Of a DNA stretch of 36,970 bases, positions 26,834-35,513 are shown in pieces. The stretch is taken from contig JABAAH010000016.1 in NCBI GenBank assembly GCA_014238855.1, positions 17,639 to 54,608 of the forward strand. The letters run 5' to 3'. Below the pieces are notes generated by a model that saw only the letters and a program-made list of their open reading frames with translations, had not been told where the DNA came from and did not search any database. This DNA is from Planctomycetota bacterium. GTDB taxonomy: Bacteria > Planctomycetota > Planctomycetia > Pirellulales > UBA1268. A program made the translations under genes and the position numbers. The stretch's first letter is position 1. Each line of letters opens with the position of its first letter.

Positions 26834-27358
26834 CCAATACTCGGCCCGAAAGAGAGCTGCTATTGTTTTTGCATCTTCAATCATGCCGTTGTGACACATT
26901 GCAATAGCTTCACTCAATTGCATGACTCGTGGTTCTATGTACTCGTTTAGCTCAAGTGCTTGACGTCCACTTCGTAAACCTTTTGCCACAAAAAGATGCA
27001 TTCTCTCACGAAGAATACCTGGTGACATCCAAAGTTCACCAAGGCTCTCTAAAAGATCACACTGATAACCCGTCTCCTCGCGTAGTTCCCGAACTGCAGC
27101 GGCCTGCAATGACTCTGTGCGATCCAGCGTACCCGCTGGAATTTCAATCAGCGTTCGGCCAACAGCTGGTCGAAAAACCTCTATGAGGCAAATTTGCTCG
27201 TTATCGACAAATGGAACGATACCAACACTTCCAGGATGCTCGACAATATCCTTTGATCGTAAAATCCCATCACGACATTGTTCTACTAGCCGAACGACTC
27301 GAAACCGCTGTGACTCAAAAAGCTGATCACCAGAAATTGCTTGCTTTTTATTATTCAT
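26822..27358 (-). CDS. Nudix hydrolase, ADP-ribose pyrophosphatase family
   Basis: Hydrolyses nucleoside diphosphate-linked substrates; ADP-ribose or ADP-sugars are most likely. The complete Nudix box G-x5-E-x7-REL-x-EE-x-G runs from G76 (GTLDRTE) to RELREETG (90-97). The upstream PGSVGIVPFVD...ICLIEVFRPAVGRTLIEIPAG segment is typical of the ADPRase (NudF) branch, and ELWMSPGILRERMHLFVA matches its post-box P-G element. 178 residues. It begins 7 nt after the stop of the ygfZ-like gene, so the two are likely cotranscribed, and ends inside the 3' end of the convergent flippase-like gene. Confidence 0.93.
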   Translation of the reverse strand: MNNKKQAISGDQLFESQRFRVVRLVEQCRDGILRSKDIVEHPGSVGIVPFVDNEQICLIEVFRPAVGRTLIEIPAGTLDRTESLQAAAVRELREETGYQCDLLESLGELWMSPGILRERMHLFVAKGLRSGRQALELNEYIEPRVMQLSEAIAMCHNGMIEDAKTIAALFRAEYWLRS

Positions 27359-27365
27359 TTAGATC

Positions 27366-28364
27366 TTACATTGCGAGGGTATCAAGAAGGGCTGAAGACA
27401 CTACAGTCGCACTTCTGCCGGCTACAGTCAGGCTCGCTTCAGAGTGCAGTGATTTGAGTGGAACGATAGCCATAACAAGTGCATTTTCATGCTGCCCGAA
27501 ATAGCCGACTGACGTCACATGTGATACGACATCACCTCGGCTTGCCACACTGTCACCTGCAACTACTAATTCCCCTTGTTCCACCTCAAGAACCACCAGT
27601 CGCCGATTCACATGCCCGAGTGCATCAAGTCGGGCCACCGTCTCTTGCCCAAGATAGCATCCTTTTGTGAAGCTAATTGCTCGTTTATGCAAACCAACTT
27701 CTTGGGGAAGCGTCTTCTCTGAGATATCACTTACCAGTGGCCACCCCTGCTGAAGTCTTGCATAAGTAATGATTTCATCGGTGACATCGTGTAGCACATT
27801 AGCTTTAAGAAAATCTTCAAGAACACTTTTTTTCTCTTCTGGCACCATGAGTAAGAAATTCTGAGGAGATATCCAATCAACTGCTATTAATGTTGCGACG
27901 GTTGTTCTTGTTGAAAAAAAACCATTACCAGTTTTTTCTGAAAACTGCTGATACAAGTTAATTGGCATTAATATTTCAAAGTATTTTTCCAGCAAACTTT
28001 CAGCCCCACAACAAGACATCAGCACTGAATGAAGTCTCTCCTTCGTCTGGTGAATAGTGAGCTTTTCTTGTATGTGGTACCGGCTAAGATGCCCAACTAC
28101 GTCTTGGCCTCGACCCCGTGCAACAAAAACTCGAAGCTTGTCAGCACATCGAATCACAAAGGCTATGTCTAGAATCCAACCACGGGCGTCACAGAAAAAC
28201 GTATCACACCCTTCGTTTACTTTTACGCCATTGATATCAGCGGTTATAAAGTTGCTGATAAATTGGACGGCGTCTGGCCCATCCACGACAACCTCATCAA
28301 ATTGAAACAGTCCTGATGAGAAGTGGTCTGGTAGTGAGAAACTTTGATTCCGAATTTCGGACAT
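27366..28364 (-). CDS. ygfZ: YgfZ/GcvT-like folate-binding protein
   Basis: Aminomethyltransferase-fold protein that binds tetrahydrofolate and supports iron-sulfur cluster assembly or repair. The diagnostic KGCYLGQE motif (residues 234-241, C236) is intact and is followed by TVARLDALGHVNRRLV, as in the family. The N-terminal part has DAVQFISNFITADINGV and GWILDIAF (family pattern ...FLQGQLTNDV...; ...DPKGRIL). 332 residues, within the usual range. ATGGAG lies 6 nt before the ATG. First gene of a - strand pair with the Nudix hydrolase. Confidence 0.92.
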   Translation of the reverse strand: MSEIRNQSFSLPDHFSSGLFQFDEVVVDGPDAVQFISNFITADINGVKVNEGCDTFFCDARGWILDIAFVIRCADKLRVFVARGRGQDVVGHLSRYHIQEKLTIHQTKERLHSVLMSCCGAESLLEKYFEILMPINLYQQFSEKTGNGFFSTRTTVATLIAVDWISPQNFLLMVPEEKKSVLEDFLKANVLHDVTDEIITYARLQQGWPLVSDISEKTLPQEVGLHKRAISFTKGCYLGQETVARLDALGHVNRRLVVLEVEQGELVVAGDSVASRGDVVSHVTSVGYFGQHENALVMAIVPLKSLHSEASLTVAGRSATVVSSALLDTLAM

Positions 28365-28815
28365 ACACTACTCCATGATGATTGGCTAATCAGAATCGCA
28401 AATGCACTGGTTCAATATCAAATTGTCTAAATTTTAATCGAAAAACCAATGAAATCGCATGATCTTCAAAACTATTTATTTTTAACCGAACGTTTCCTTA
28501 AACCTTTGCGTAATAGATGAAATGATGGTTTGGTTTATTCCAAGAAAAATAGTCTTGAGACAAATTTGTCTTCGAGTCTTTTCTTTTGGAGAAACGGGGT
28601 ATATTATCTTATTAGCCGGACATGCGGGCAAGGCATGGTCCGATCTGGTAAGCAAAACGGCACAATTTCTTCTTCTCGCTCACGATTCATCCGAATGTTC
28701 GCATTTTGGGATTGTTAAAAATCGTAAGTGACTCTGAAGCCAATATGTCGGTATTCAACCCAAGCCATTTTCATCAAGAAAATGTTCTGGGCTTGCTTAC
28801 GAGGAGAAAACTGCA
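28365..28815. promoter_or_regulatory. 451-nt divergent intergenic region with palindrome and hairpin
   Basis: No convincing gene; short reading frames here lack Shine-Dalgarno or domain support. It contains a perfect 14-bp palindrome AGACAAATTTGTCT (28558-28571), an AT-rich TATATTAT (28600-28607) without a good -35, and a hairpin CGGAC-ATGC-N7-GCAT-g-GTCCG (28617-28642; 9 bp, one bulge). The palindrome upstream of a helix-turn-helix gene is a natural operator candidate. The first ~190 nt (nearest ygfZ) are AT-rich and hold no site I can name. Confidence 0.45.
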
Positions 28816-29472
28816 ATGGCTACGGTACCATATCGACTCGAGAGTCAGGAAGACTTCGATAACCAAGATTCTGTTTACCAAGATCCACTGGCTGTTGCAG
28901 ATTCCCCATACTCAGATGCAGCGCGAGCTGAAGCAGATTCCAAGTGCATTGCTGTCGAAGATATTTCCCAAACAGAGGTTCCTCGTCAGCGAAGTCGAAA
29001 CACTAAGACAAAAAACACGCACCAAAAACAATTTCATAAAATATCTGAGGTGCGTCAGCGGCAGGGTGTCACTTTACGAAACGTTGCCCGCCGACTTGGC
29101 ATAGAAATGGCTGTCATTCGTAAGCAGGAACAAGCCGACAGTGATCTCCGAGTTTCTGATCTATTAAGGTGGCAGAAAGTTCTTGATGTTCCCCTCGCTG
29201 AACTTCTAGAAGATGGTGAGGACCAGCTTTCTGGGCCCGTTCTGGTGCGGTCAAGGATGGTGAAACTCATGAAGACCGCAGCAGCTATTCGTGAACAAGT
29301 TGGAGTGGGTGCCGGCAGTCAACTTGTGACGCAATTGATCGAACAAATTCTCGAAATGATGCCTGAGCTGGAAGACATTACTCCGTGGCATACAGTCGGG
29401 CAGCGTCGAACACTCGATGACGTTGGTCGTATTGCTCGGAATACAATGCCTGACGATTTATTCGGTCGTTAG
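28816..29472 (+). CDS. XRE-like helix-turn-helix DNA-binding protein
   Basis: 218 residues. An acidic, polar N-terminal tail (1-70) leads into a Cro/CI-type helix-turn-helix: ISEVRQRQGVTLRNVARRLGIEMAVIRKQEQADSDLRVSDLLRWQKVLDVPLAELLED (about 76-133). A C-terminal helical region of about 80 residues follows (RMVKLMKTAAAIREQVGVGAGSQLVTQLIEQILEMMPELEDI). The N-terminal basic stretch RQRSRNTKTKNTHQKQ could help DNA contact. Probably a transcriptional regulator conserved in planctomycetes; the target is not evident, though it stands alone next to a 14-bp palindrome. AGGAG lies 10 nt before the ATG. Confidence 0.8.
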   Translation: MATVPYRLESQEDFDNQDSVYQDPLAVADSPYSDAARAEADSKCIAVEDISQTEVPRQRSRNTKTKNTHQKQFHKISEVRQRQGVTLRNVARRLGIEMAVIRKQEQADSDLRVSDLLRWQKVLDVPLAELLEDGEDQLSGPVLVRSRMVKLMKTAAAIREQVGVGAGSQLVTQLIEQILEMMPELEDITPWHTVGQRRTLDDVGRIARNTMPDDLFGR

Positions 29473-29709
29473 ACCACGACCTGGCAATTCCACCAGATAG
29501 AGCAGAATTTGCCTATCATGAAAGATCTTCAATAATTTGATGAGGTGAGCGATCACATATTCTGCATTTAAATGACCATTCATCTTTGCTCACAAGTATG
29601 CGTGAAACCGTAATGCGTTCTACAGCCTAAAAACATAACACCTGCGTTGAGACATGCATGCTTGTCAAAAGTATTACTCGAATGAATAACGTGACATTTG
29701 ACATTCATT
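29473..29709. other. 237-nt convergent intergenic region
   Basis: Between the helix-turn-helix gene (+) and the two-TM protein gene (-). I see only an imperfect palindrome GACA-t-GCATGC-t-TGTC (around 29651-29667) and AT-rich sequence; no clear terminator or gene. Confidence 0.3.
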
Positions 29710-30075
29710 TTATTCAGAAGAATGTAAAGAATCTCCTACTACATATTCTGTTTTGGTGACACCGAGTATCGCCAATCCAAAAAAACCAAAAAGTACAGAA
29801 GCAAGGACTGCCCAAGCGGTAACGGCTAACCAGAAGTAATCACGAAGCCACACCCGCAGGGGAGGCTCGGAACTCTTGGGGACCTTGTGCTGAACAGGTC
29901 CACTTCGGTCTGACTGTTTTTTCATATCATCCCGAAACTGATTCCATCCAGCCTGTATATTCGGGCTATCGAGATCAGCCAACCAAGACCCACGAAGCGT
30001 CCACAAAGCATATGGTGGCAGCACCATGAGCAGGAACCACACCACAAATAAACCAATAGGTAATGTACGACGCAT
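29710..30075 (-). CDS. Two-TM membrane protein of unknown function
   Basis: Not recognised. The start is set at ATG 30075 because AGGA lies 6 nt upstream, giving 121 residues; the in-frame sequence further upstream is polar and unlike coding sequence of this protein. TM1 is at about residues 5-26 (IGLFVVWFLLMVLPPYALW), then a soluble segment rich in charged residues with SPNIQAGWNQFRDDMKKQ and PPLRVWLRDY, then TM2 (FWLAVTAWAVLASVLFGFFGLAIL). The termini probably face the same side. It is monocistronic as far as visible. Confidence 0.65.
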   Translation of the reverse strand: MRRTLPIGLFVVWFLLMVLPPYALWTLRGSWLADLDSPNIQAGWNQFRDDMKKQSDRSGPVQHKVPKSSEPPLRVWLRDYFWLAVTAWAVLASVLFGFFGLAILGVTKTEYVVGDSLHSSE

Positions 30076-30290
30076 TATTGATCCTGGTTTTGTATTATTC
30101 TGGCGAAATTTGTAATTATCGCTCACGTCCTGAACTGCTTTCAAAATTCTTTCAATACCTTAGTCATCCTCAGTCTACCTAAATTCGCTACTTAGACTCA
30201 CTTACCTTTTTCTCCGGAAATAAAATTCCTATCGTCATTGGTTTTGTTGATTGCTAGGTTTCCTAACAAGAGTATTTCATTCCGCCATGT

Positions 30291-31388
30291 TTGTTCATTA
30301 TCGTGTTGCAATTTACATTTTTTCGTAAGACTCGCACGCAAGGTGCTTTCCTTGCGATGGCTCTCTCTGTCTTTCCTGTCACTGTATTCGCTCAAAATGG
30401 ATGGCTACCAACAAGTTGGTTCCCCCATGCGAAGACTGACTCTCAAACAATGCATCCACTTTCTGATCGTAGTGGACCTTGGCTCGTTCTTGCGACAACG
30501 TTCCGTGGTGACGGTGCACGAGATGACGCACGAGCTCTTGTACAAGAGCTACGATCAGAGTACAGGCTTACAGCTTACACGCATGAAAAAGCATTTGATT
30601 TCACGGGCGAACAACGTGGTCTTGGGCTTAATCCTGACGGATCACCAAAGATAATGAAATATGCAAACTCTACACAAGTTCTCGAAGTTGCTGTAATGGT
30701 TGGAGACTTTGCCTCCTGCAATGATTCCAGAGCACAAAAAACACTTTCAAAAATCAAAACTCTGCAGCCACAGGCCCTCATGGGTGATAAAGGGAAAAGC
30801 CGTGCATTCTCTGACTTCCGTCGCATGTTAGGCCTCGACAAACAAACTGCAAGAGCACCTATGCGAATGGCATTTATGATTCCTAATCCTCTCTTGCCCT
30901 CTGAATATTTTAGTCGACCACAACTGGATTCTTTTGTGATTCAAATGAATGCCGATGTCGACCATAGCCTGCTCGATTGCCCCGGTCGCTATAGCGTGCG
31001 TGTGGCGACATTCACTGGTGCAGGAAGTTTTGATCAAGGAGCAATGAACACCTCAAGTGACAACGGAGCGGAAAGTCGACTCATTAAAGCTGCGGAAAAC
31101 GCTCACCGACTTACAGAAGCGTTACGAAAACAAGGCTGGCAGGCTTGGGAGTTTCACGATCGGGAATCAAGCGTCGTTTGTGTTGGAAGCCTTTCTCGAG
31201 TAACCGTTGGAAATCAAGGCGGACCTCAGCAACCACACCCGGAATTAATACGAATAAAAAATGGTCTTGGTCCTGACCCTGAAAAGTTAGTCATGGGAAC
31301 CATTCTTCCAAAACGAGTTGCTGGTATTCTTCTTGATGTCGATCCACGACCAATTGATGTGCCACGTTTTCCTCTTGGACGACGTTGA
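30291..31388 (+). CDS. Exported protein of unknown function, possible SPOR-like C-terminal region
   Basis: 365 residues from a TTG at 30291. The N-terminus has RKTRTQG then a hydrophobic stretch AFLAMALSVFPVTVFA followed by QNG, a typical Sec signal peptide with a VFA cleavage site; an internal ATG at 30357 would lose the basic n-region, which is why I keep a start upstream of it (GTG 30303 is an alternative). The mature part has repeated alpha/beta units: PWLVLATTFRGDGARDDARALVQELRSEYRLTAYTHEKAF and later YSVRVATFTG...AENAHRLTEALRKQGWQAWEFHDRESSVVCVGS, both resembling the SPOR pattern of strand-helix-strand with sequence skipping. Duplicated SPOR-like folds are inferred, not proven. No Shine-Dalgarno. 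Confidence 0.65.
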   Translation: MFIIVLQFTFFRKTRTQGAFLAMALSVFPVTVFAQNGWLPTSWFPHAKTDSQTMHPLSDRSGPWLVLATTFRGDGARDDARALVQELRSEYRLTAYTHEKAFDFTGEQRGLGLNPDGSPKIMKYANSTQVLEVAVMVGDFASCNDSRAQKTLSKIKTLQPQALMGDKGKSRAFSDFRRMLGLDKQTARAPMRMAFMIPNPLLPSEYFSRPQLDSFVIQMNADVDHSLLDCPGRYSVRVATFTGAGSFDQGAMNTSSDNGAESRLIKAAENAHRLTEALRKQGWQAWEFHDRESSVVCVGSLSRVTVGNQGGPQQPHPELIRIKNGLGPDPEKLVMGTILPKRVAGILLDVDPRPIDVPRFPLGRR

Positions 31389-31419
31389 ATTCCTCCTATG
31401 GAGAATTCCTCTTATGGAG
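31388..31419 (+). repeat. Tandem 16-bp repeat with internal hairpin, followed by T7
   Basis: AATTCCTCCTATGGAG (31388-31403) is repeated as AATTCCTCTTATGGAG (31404-31419) with one mismatch. The unit folds on itself: GAATTC-c-TCC / GGA-GAATTC around TAT (31387-31408). A T7 run follows at 31424-31430. It begins at the last base of the upstream stop codon and lies 32 nt before the next start, so it may act as a leaky terminator between the two genes. Confidence 0.55.
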
Positions 31420-31450
31420 AAAGTTTTTTTCTCTTGAAACACAAACGCTG

Positions 31451-32074
31451 ATGAACTCATCCTTTCCAACGACACTTGTGATTGGCACAACGAACTTGGC
31501 GAAACAGCAGGAAATATCTGTGCTGCTCGATCCATACAAAATCAAATGTAAATCGCTACAGGATTTTACGTCTGCTGTCAGTGTTGCTGAAACTGGCAGT
31601 ACCTTTGCTGAAAATGCAGCTTTAAAAGCTGTTCAGCAAGCTCAGGCGCTCAACCATTGGGTCTTAGCAGAGGACAGCGGGTTGGTTGTTGATGCGATTG
31701 AAGGGTCACCCGGCGTTTATTCAGCACGTTTTGCTGGACCACAAGCCACCGACGCTGAGAATAACACGCTGCTCATTGAAAGACTCGCTCACACTCCTCT
31801 TGCTCGTCGTACTGCATACTATGCGTGTCATGCGACACTAGCCTCACCGGACGGGACAATCGAAGCAACAGCTGAGGGTCGTTGCTACGGTCATATTGCC
31901 AAATCCGCCAGAGGCGAGAGCGGATTCGGATATGACCCATACTTTATTATTTCCGAGTACCATCAAACATTTGGAGAACTATCACAAGCGGTAAAGAGTC
32001 TGATAAGTCACCGAGGCAGAGCTATTCGATCAATCATCCCCATGATCGTGAAATCCCTGAAGACGTTAGCTTGA
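31451..32074 (+). CDS. rdgB: XTP/dITP diphosphatase (non-canonical purine NTP pyrophosphatase, RdgB/HAM1)
   Basis: House-cleaning enzyme that hydrolyses dITP, XTP and related nucleotides to monophosphates. Motifs: LVIGTTNLAKQQEI (family T-x-N-x-x-K), ETGSTFAENAALKA, AEDSGLVVDAIEGSPGVYSARFAG, SARGESGFGYDPYFI and SHRGRAI. 207 residues from ATG 31451; an upstream in-frame start would add 22 residues encoded by the tandem repeat region, which is unlikely. Convergent with the glycosyltransferase gene (21-nt gap). Confidence 0.96.
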   Translation: MNSSFPTTLVIGTTNLAKQQEISVLLDPYKIKCKSLQDFTSAVSVAETGSTFAENAALKAVQQAQALNHWVLAEDSGLVVDAIEGSPGVYSARFAGPQATDAENNTLLIERLAHTPLARRTAYYACHATLASPDGTIEATAEGRCYGHIAKSARGESGFGYDPYFIISEYHQTFGELSQAVKSLISHRGRAIRSIIPMIVKSLKTLA

Positions 32075-32095
32075 TTATGTTTCGTCAGCTTCTTT

Positions 32096-33187
32096 TTAAG
32101 AATTGCTTTCGTGTTGATAAATCCATCGTTGAATAATCTCAACAACAGTTTGAGTACCATCCATTCGCCCAACCATCTTGGATAATGGGACTTTATATTG
32201 TTCGAGGTTATCAAGAAAGCTTTTTACCTGACATAACGTGACCTGCTCGAGATACTCAAAATCCCCACACTTAGTATCTCGCAGAAAATAACTATTTGTT
32301 GACTGCTCGCCATGAGCCTTCTCCGGCAAGACAAACATAGGCTTTCCAAGATGTAACGCCTCTCCAATAAGTTGATTCCCAGCCGCCGATACAACAGCTC
32401 GGCAATGCGCAAGATCTTCTGCAAACTGATACTCATCGATCGGTTGGAAAGAGAGCTTTCCGATCGACGCTCTTTCGCCAAGGCCATACACCTTCACCGG
32501 GAGGCCACAATCAGCCAGAATCTCAATCATTGACCATGGAGTATGTCTACGGAGATAGCTCAAAACATATCCATCATCACGAGGTACTTTCGATATAATC
32601 TCATGCCGAAGCAGGGGTCCTACTTGGATCACATGCTCCCACCCAGACCGAAGTTTTGGCCTGAAAAAAGCTGATATGATTGTTTCCGAGGCCTCGCTGA
32701 CATACATCCAAACGGCATTTCCTATAAACCAGGCATGCCACTGCAACAATTGTGGTAGCGCATCTAATTCATAGGCAAGCAGAAAGTGCTGATGATCAAC
32801 ACTAATTAGAGGAATGCCGTAGCGTGCTGCTGCTCTTGGCAACCCGGGCTCAAAGTCTGTAACGGCTAACGACACTCGGTATGTCTCAAGATCACGAATC
32901 AACCAATCAACTAGAGCTCCAATTTCTTTTGCGTTGTAGTCCAGTCCTGTTTTTATTGTACGAATAACATCCAAGTGCCCACCACTGTACTGAAAGGTGA
33001 TGCCAGGAATCTTTAATACCTTCACCCTCGGATGTCCTTCAAAGAACTTGTCCTGAAGGAAATGGTACCCATCGTCAGACGTATACACACGAATCTCATG
33101 GTATTGTTCAAGTTTTTCTACAAGGGCACAGATCCTTGTGGCGTGCCCTCGCCCCTCTCCACAAAGACTGATTGCAATTGTTGCCAT
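32096..33187 (-). CDS. GT-B glycosyltransferase-like protein (MJ1255 family)
   Basis: 363 residues. N-terminal Rossmann half: AISLCGEGRGHATR (residues 5-18, the Gly-rich loop with GHATR), then VTDFEPGLPRAAARYGIPLISVDHQH. C-terminal nucleotide-sugar-binding half: VKVYGLGERAS...DLAHCRAVVSAAGNQLIGEALHLGKPMFVLPEKAHGEQSTNSYFL, with the S-x-G-x-x-x-x-EAL-x-x-GKP pattern of MurG/UGT-like GT-B enzymes. The family is of unknown substrate; donor and acceptor cannot be read from the sequence. Monocistronic as far as visible; no Shine-Dalgarno. Confidence 0.85.
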   Translation of the reverse strand: MATIAISLCGEGRGHATRICALVEKLEQYHEIRVYTSDDGYHFLQDKFFEGHPRVKVLKIPGITFQYSGGHLDVIRTIKTGLDYNAKEIGALVDWLIRDLETYRVSLAVTDFEPGLPRAAARYGIPLISVDHQHFLLAYELDALPQLLQWHAWFIGNAVWMYVSEASETIISAFFRPKLRSGWEHVIQVGPLLRHEIISKVPRDDGYVLSYLRRHTPWSMIEILADCGLPVKVYGLGERASIGKLSFQPIDEYQFAEDLAHCRAVVSAAGNQLIGEALHLGKPMFVLPEKAHGEQSTNSYFLRDTKCGDFEYLEQVTLCQVKSFLDNLEQYKVPLSKMVGRMDGTQTVVEIIQRWIYQHESNS

Positions 33188-33373
33188 AGCCGCCAGATCA
33201 AAGAATTATTTTGAACATCCTTACTGAATTACATGCCTCAATGTCTTGACTGACAAATGATTGTGGATTCATTTGAAGCCATCGACTAGCCTAAAATAAT
33301 ATTGAATTGTACAAATCATTTCTTCACAAAATTGAGCGTTAACCACAACAAAAGACTGCCAGAGGCTTTAAAT

Positions 33374-34684
33374 ATGGGGTTTCGCCAGAGACGCTACATA
33401 GTATTGGCTTTTGCCAACGTCTATGTCTCTTTCTTTATCACAACAACTTGCGTACCAGAAGAAACCGATCAACTTATAGACCAGTTGAATCATGGCTCAC
33501 TTTCAATGCGAATGGATGCTGCCAACAACCTTGAGAAACTTGGCCTGCTTGCTATCACAGCAATACAAAAAGCCTTGCCCAAAGCAACTGGTGAAGCTGC
33601 TTTTCGACTTCCCCATCTCCTCCATGCTCTTGTCTTACGTGAAACAAAATACTTCTTAGAGCCATCGGTAGTCTCATTGACTGAAGAGACTATCCCACTT
33701 GACGAACTCGTTAAGCTGATCAGCCAACAAACAAACAATCACATAATCTTATCTGATGAGATCAATCACTCTCAGGCTATTCACTTTTCACAGACCACTT
33801 TATCATTCTGGAAGATACTTGAAGAAATCACGAACCTACCAGGCTGCAATATATCCTTTATACGAAAAACACCGGGCCTAGCTCTCAATGCCAAGGATGA
33901 GAAAAAAGAGCGGTTTGTCTCTTCAGCTTCAGACCAATTAATCCGAATTGCTATTCACCGAACCGACCCACTTGGCTTAGATGGCACGAAAGGCATCCGA
34001 GTAATTTTGCGTCTTGCTTGGGAGCCACGTCTTCATCCTATTGCTATAGATATGCCCCTACTGTCAGTTCAATCCGAAAAAGTTGATGGGCAAAACATTC
34101 CTCTTCTGAACAGACGTGGTCTTATTGAGCCAACGCCTATTACCGGCCGCTGTTGGGTCGACCTGCCAGTTCAACTAAAGCACCCTCATTCAATGTTACA
34201 TGATATTGGCTCACTGCGAGGCACTATCAACTTATATATACCCAAGTTCGAGCATGATTTTGTTCTCGATATTAAATCCAATAATTTAAAAAAAGGGCTC
34301 AAATCAGATCAGAATCCAATTCAAACGAGAGTAACATTAGATGACATGACAGCCAGCCTAAATAGCTGGAAAAAGACAGACTTTCATAATGAATTGCTCT
34401 CTACATTGACTGTGTATACGTCCGCTCGATTTGAAAGTCCTTCAGTCGCTTTTGAATCACACAGAAATTGGTTGAAAACAAATATACCAACATTTCTTTT
34501 CGCTGATGGTGTCTGCCTAACCCCGACACATCATCACGTTATCGGCCGAACGAATCAGAGCGTTTCTTTTGAGACTTCTTTTTCAGTGCCAAAGTCATTT
34601 AATCTAAGAAACACACAGATTAAATGGAGACTTCCCGTGGGCATCTCTCGGCATTCAGCCTTCTTCTGGCTGCGAAGAAAGTAA
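33374..34684 (+). CDS. Exported planctomycete-type protein of unknown function
   Basis: Not recognised by name. The start ATG at 33374 is chosen because AGAGG lies 8 nt upstream; a TTG at 33302 is the alternative. The N-terminus RQRRYIVLAFANVYVSFFITTTC is a signal sequence, possibly but not clearly a lipoprotein (TTTC is a poor lipobox). Then an armadillo/HEAT-like helical unit (QLIDQLNHGSLSMRMDAANNLEKLGLLAITAIQKAL), an STN-like or similar segment (IPLDELVKLISQQTNNHIILSDEIN), and a beta-rich region beginning IRIAIHRTDPLGLDGTKGIRVILRLAWEPRLHPIAIDMP. The C-terminus ends basic (SAFFWLRRK). 436 residues. Confidence 0.65.
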   Translation: MGFRQRRYIVLAFANVYVSFFITTTCVPEETDQLIDQLNHGSLSMRMDAANNLEKLGLLAITAIQKALPKATGEAAFRLPHLLHALVLRETKYFLEPSVVSLTEETIPLDELVKLISQQTNNHIILSDEINHSQAIHFSQTTLSFWKILEEITNLPGCNISFIRKTPGLALNAKDEKKERFVSSASDQLIRIAIHRTDPLGLDGTKGIRVILRLAWEPRLHPIAIDMPLLSVQSEKVDGQNIPLLNRRGLIEPTPITGRCWVDLPVQLKHPHSMLHDIGSLRGTINLYIPKFEHDFVLDIKSNNLKKGLKSDQNPIQTRVTLDDMTASLNSWKKTDFHNELLSTLTVYTSARFESPSVAFESHRNWLKTNIPTFLFADGVCLTPTHHHVIGRTNQSVSFETSFSVPKSFNLRNTQIKWRLPVGISRHSAFFWLRRK

Positions 34685-34863
34685 GCTGTGCATGTAGGAT
34701 TTCGTGGTAAATAATCTTCAAAATCCTTTAAAGGAAACCCTCTAGCTTTCTTTGCCTCTCCAGTTTCCCGTTGTTCTTATTTGGGCCTGTAGGTATCTTC
34801 CGAGTTCAAAGGTCATGGTGCTATCCTGACAAGTCATTGGATATTCTTCTGAAGAACAGCCCT

Positions 34864-35436
34864 ATGAAGTTTCGTACATTTTTAATGTTTGCTTGCATGA
34901 CAATTGTCCCAATGATTGCAATGTTTTCGCATAAAGTACCGAAGGAAATGCGAACGGCCTGTAAAAAGATTCTTCTCACACCGTTCCACTATTTCTCAGA
35001 CATAATTCTTTATCGACCAATAGACGCAGACACGACCTTAGAGCTCACTGATTTTGATGAAGCACCAAATATGCCACTCTTCGTAAAGCGAGATCTACCA
35101 GCAGAAAACTCTGAAGTTTTAGATATCTCGACTGGCTCATTAATTTCACAACACCAGCAACAGGTGCAAGCATCAACTACTGTATTGAGAGATCAATTGA
35201 TTGCTTCTGGGGTGCGCCGACTCATTATTAAGCCAGCGACTGATCGCAATCACTGGTTTCACGGAAGTTGTCGGCTTTCTGTCGATGCTGACGGCGAATT
35301 ACAACGTCTTTTTCACGCACATGCTTCAAGTGAGTCTGCAGTTCTTGAAAGCTTATTTCAACAAGCACGTCGCTGGCAAGAAAAACGTCCTTTAGATGTT
35401 GCAACAAAGCCAGCAGTAAATCTACTACAGAACTAA
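34864..35436 (+). CDS. Membrane-anchored protein of unknown function
   Basis: 190 residues from ATG 34864: a short basic start MKFR, one hydrophobic segment (TFLMFACMTIVPMIAMF), then a polar domain. The last 70 residues (RRLIIKPATDRNHWFHGSCRLSVDADGELQRLFHAHASSESAVLESLFQQARRWQEKR) look like a conserved small domain with His, Trp and Cys residues. I do not recognise a family. An in-frame start at 34771 would add 31 residues with no recognisable signal and no Shine-Dalgarno. It lies 180 nt downstream of the previous orphan and 78 nt upstream of scpB. Confidence 0.6.
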   Translation: MKFRTFLMFACMTIVPMIAMFSHKVPKEMRTACKKILLTPFHYFSDIILYRPIDADTTLELTDFDEAPNMPLFVKRDLPAENSEVLDISTGSLISQHQQQVQASTTVLRDQLIASGVRRLIIKPATDRNHWFHGSCRLSVDADGELQRLFHAHASSESAVLESLFQQARRWQEKRPLDVATKPAVNLLQN

Positions 35437-35513
35437 AGTGAAAACTTTAAGCTACCAAGCTTACGCAGATCAGAATTTATCACCACTTCAAAGAGTTTGA
35501 GTTGTAGATATTG

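Noticed and set aside
28522..29104. Short + strand frames upstream of and overlapping the helix-turn-helix gene
   Set aside because: No Shine-Dalgarno, no domain, and the helix-turn-helix frame with AGGAG accounts for the coding signal.
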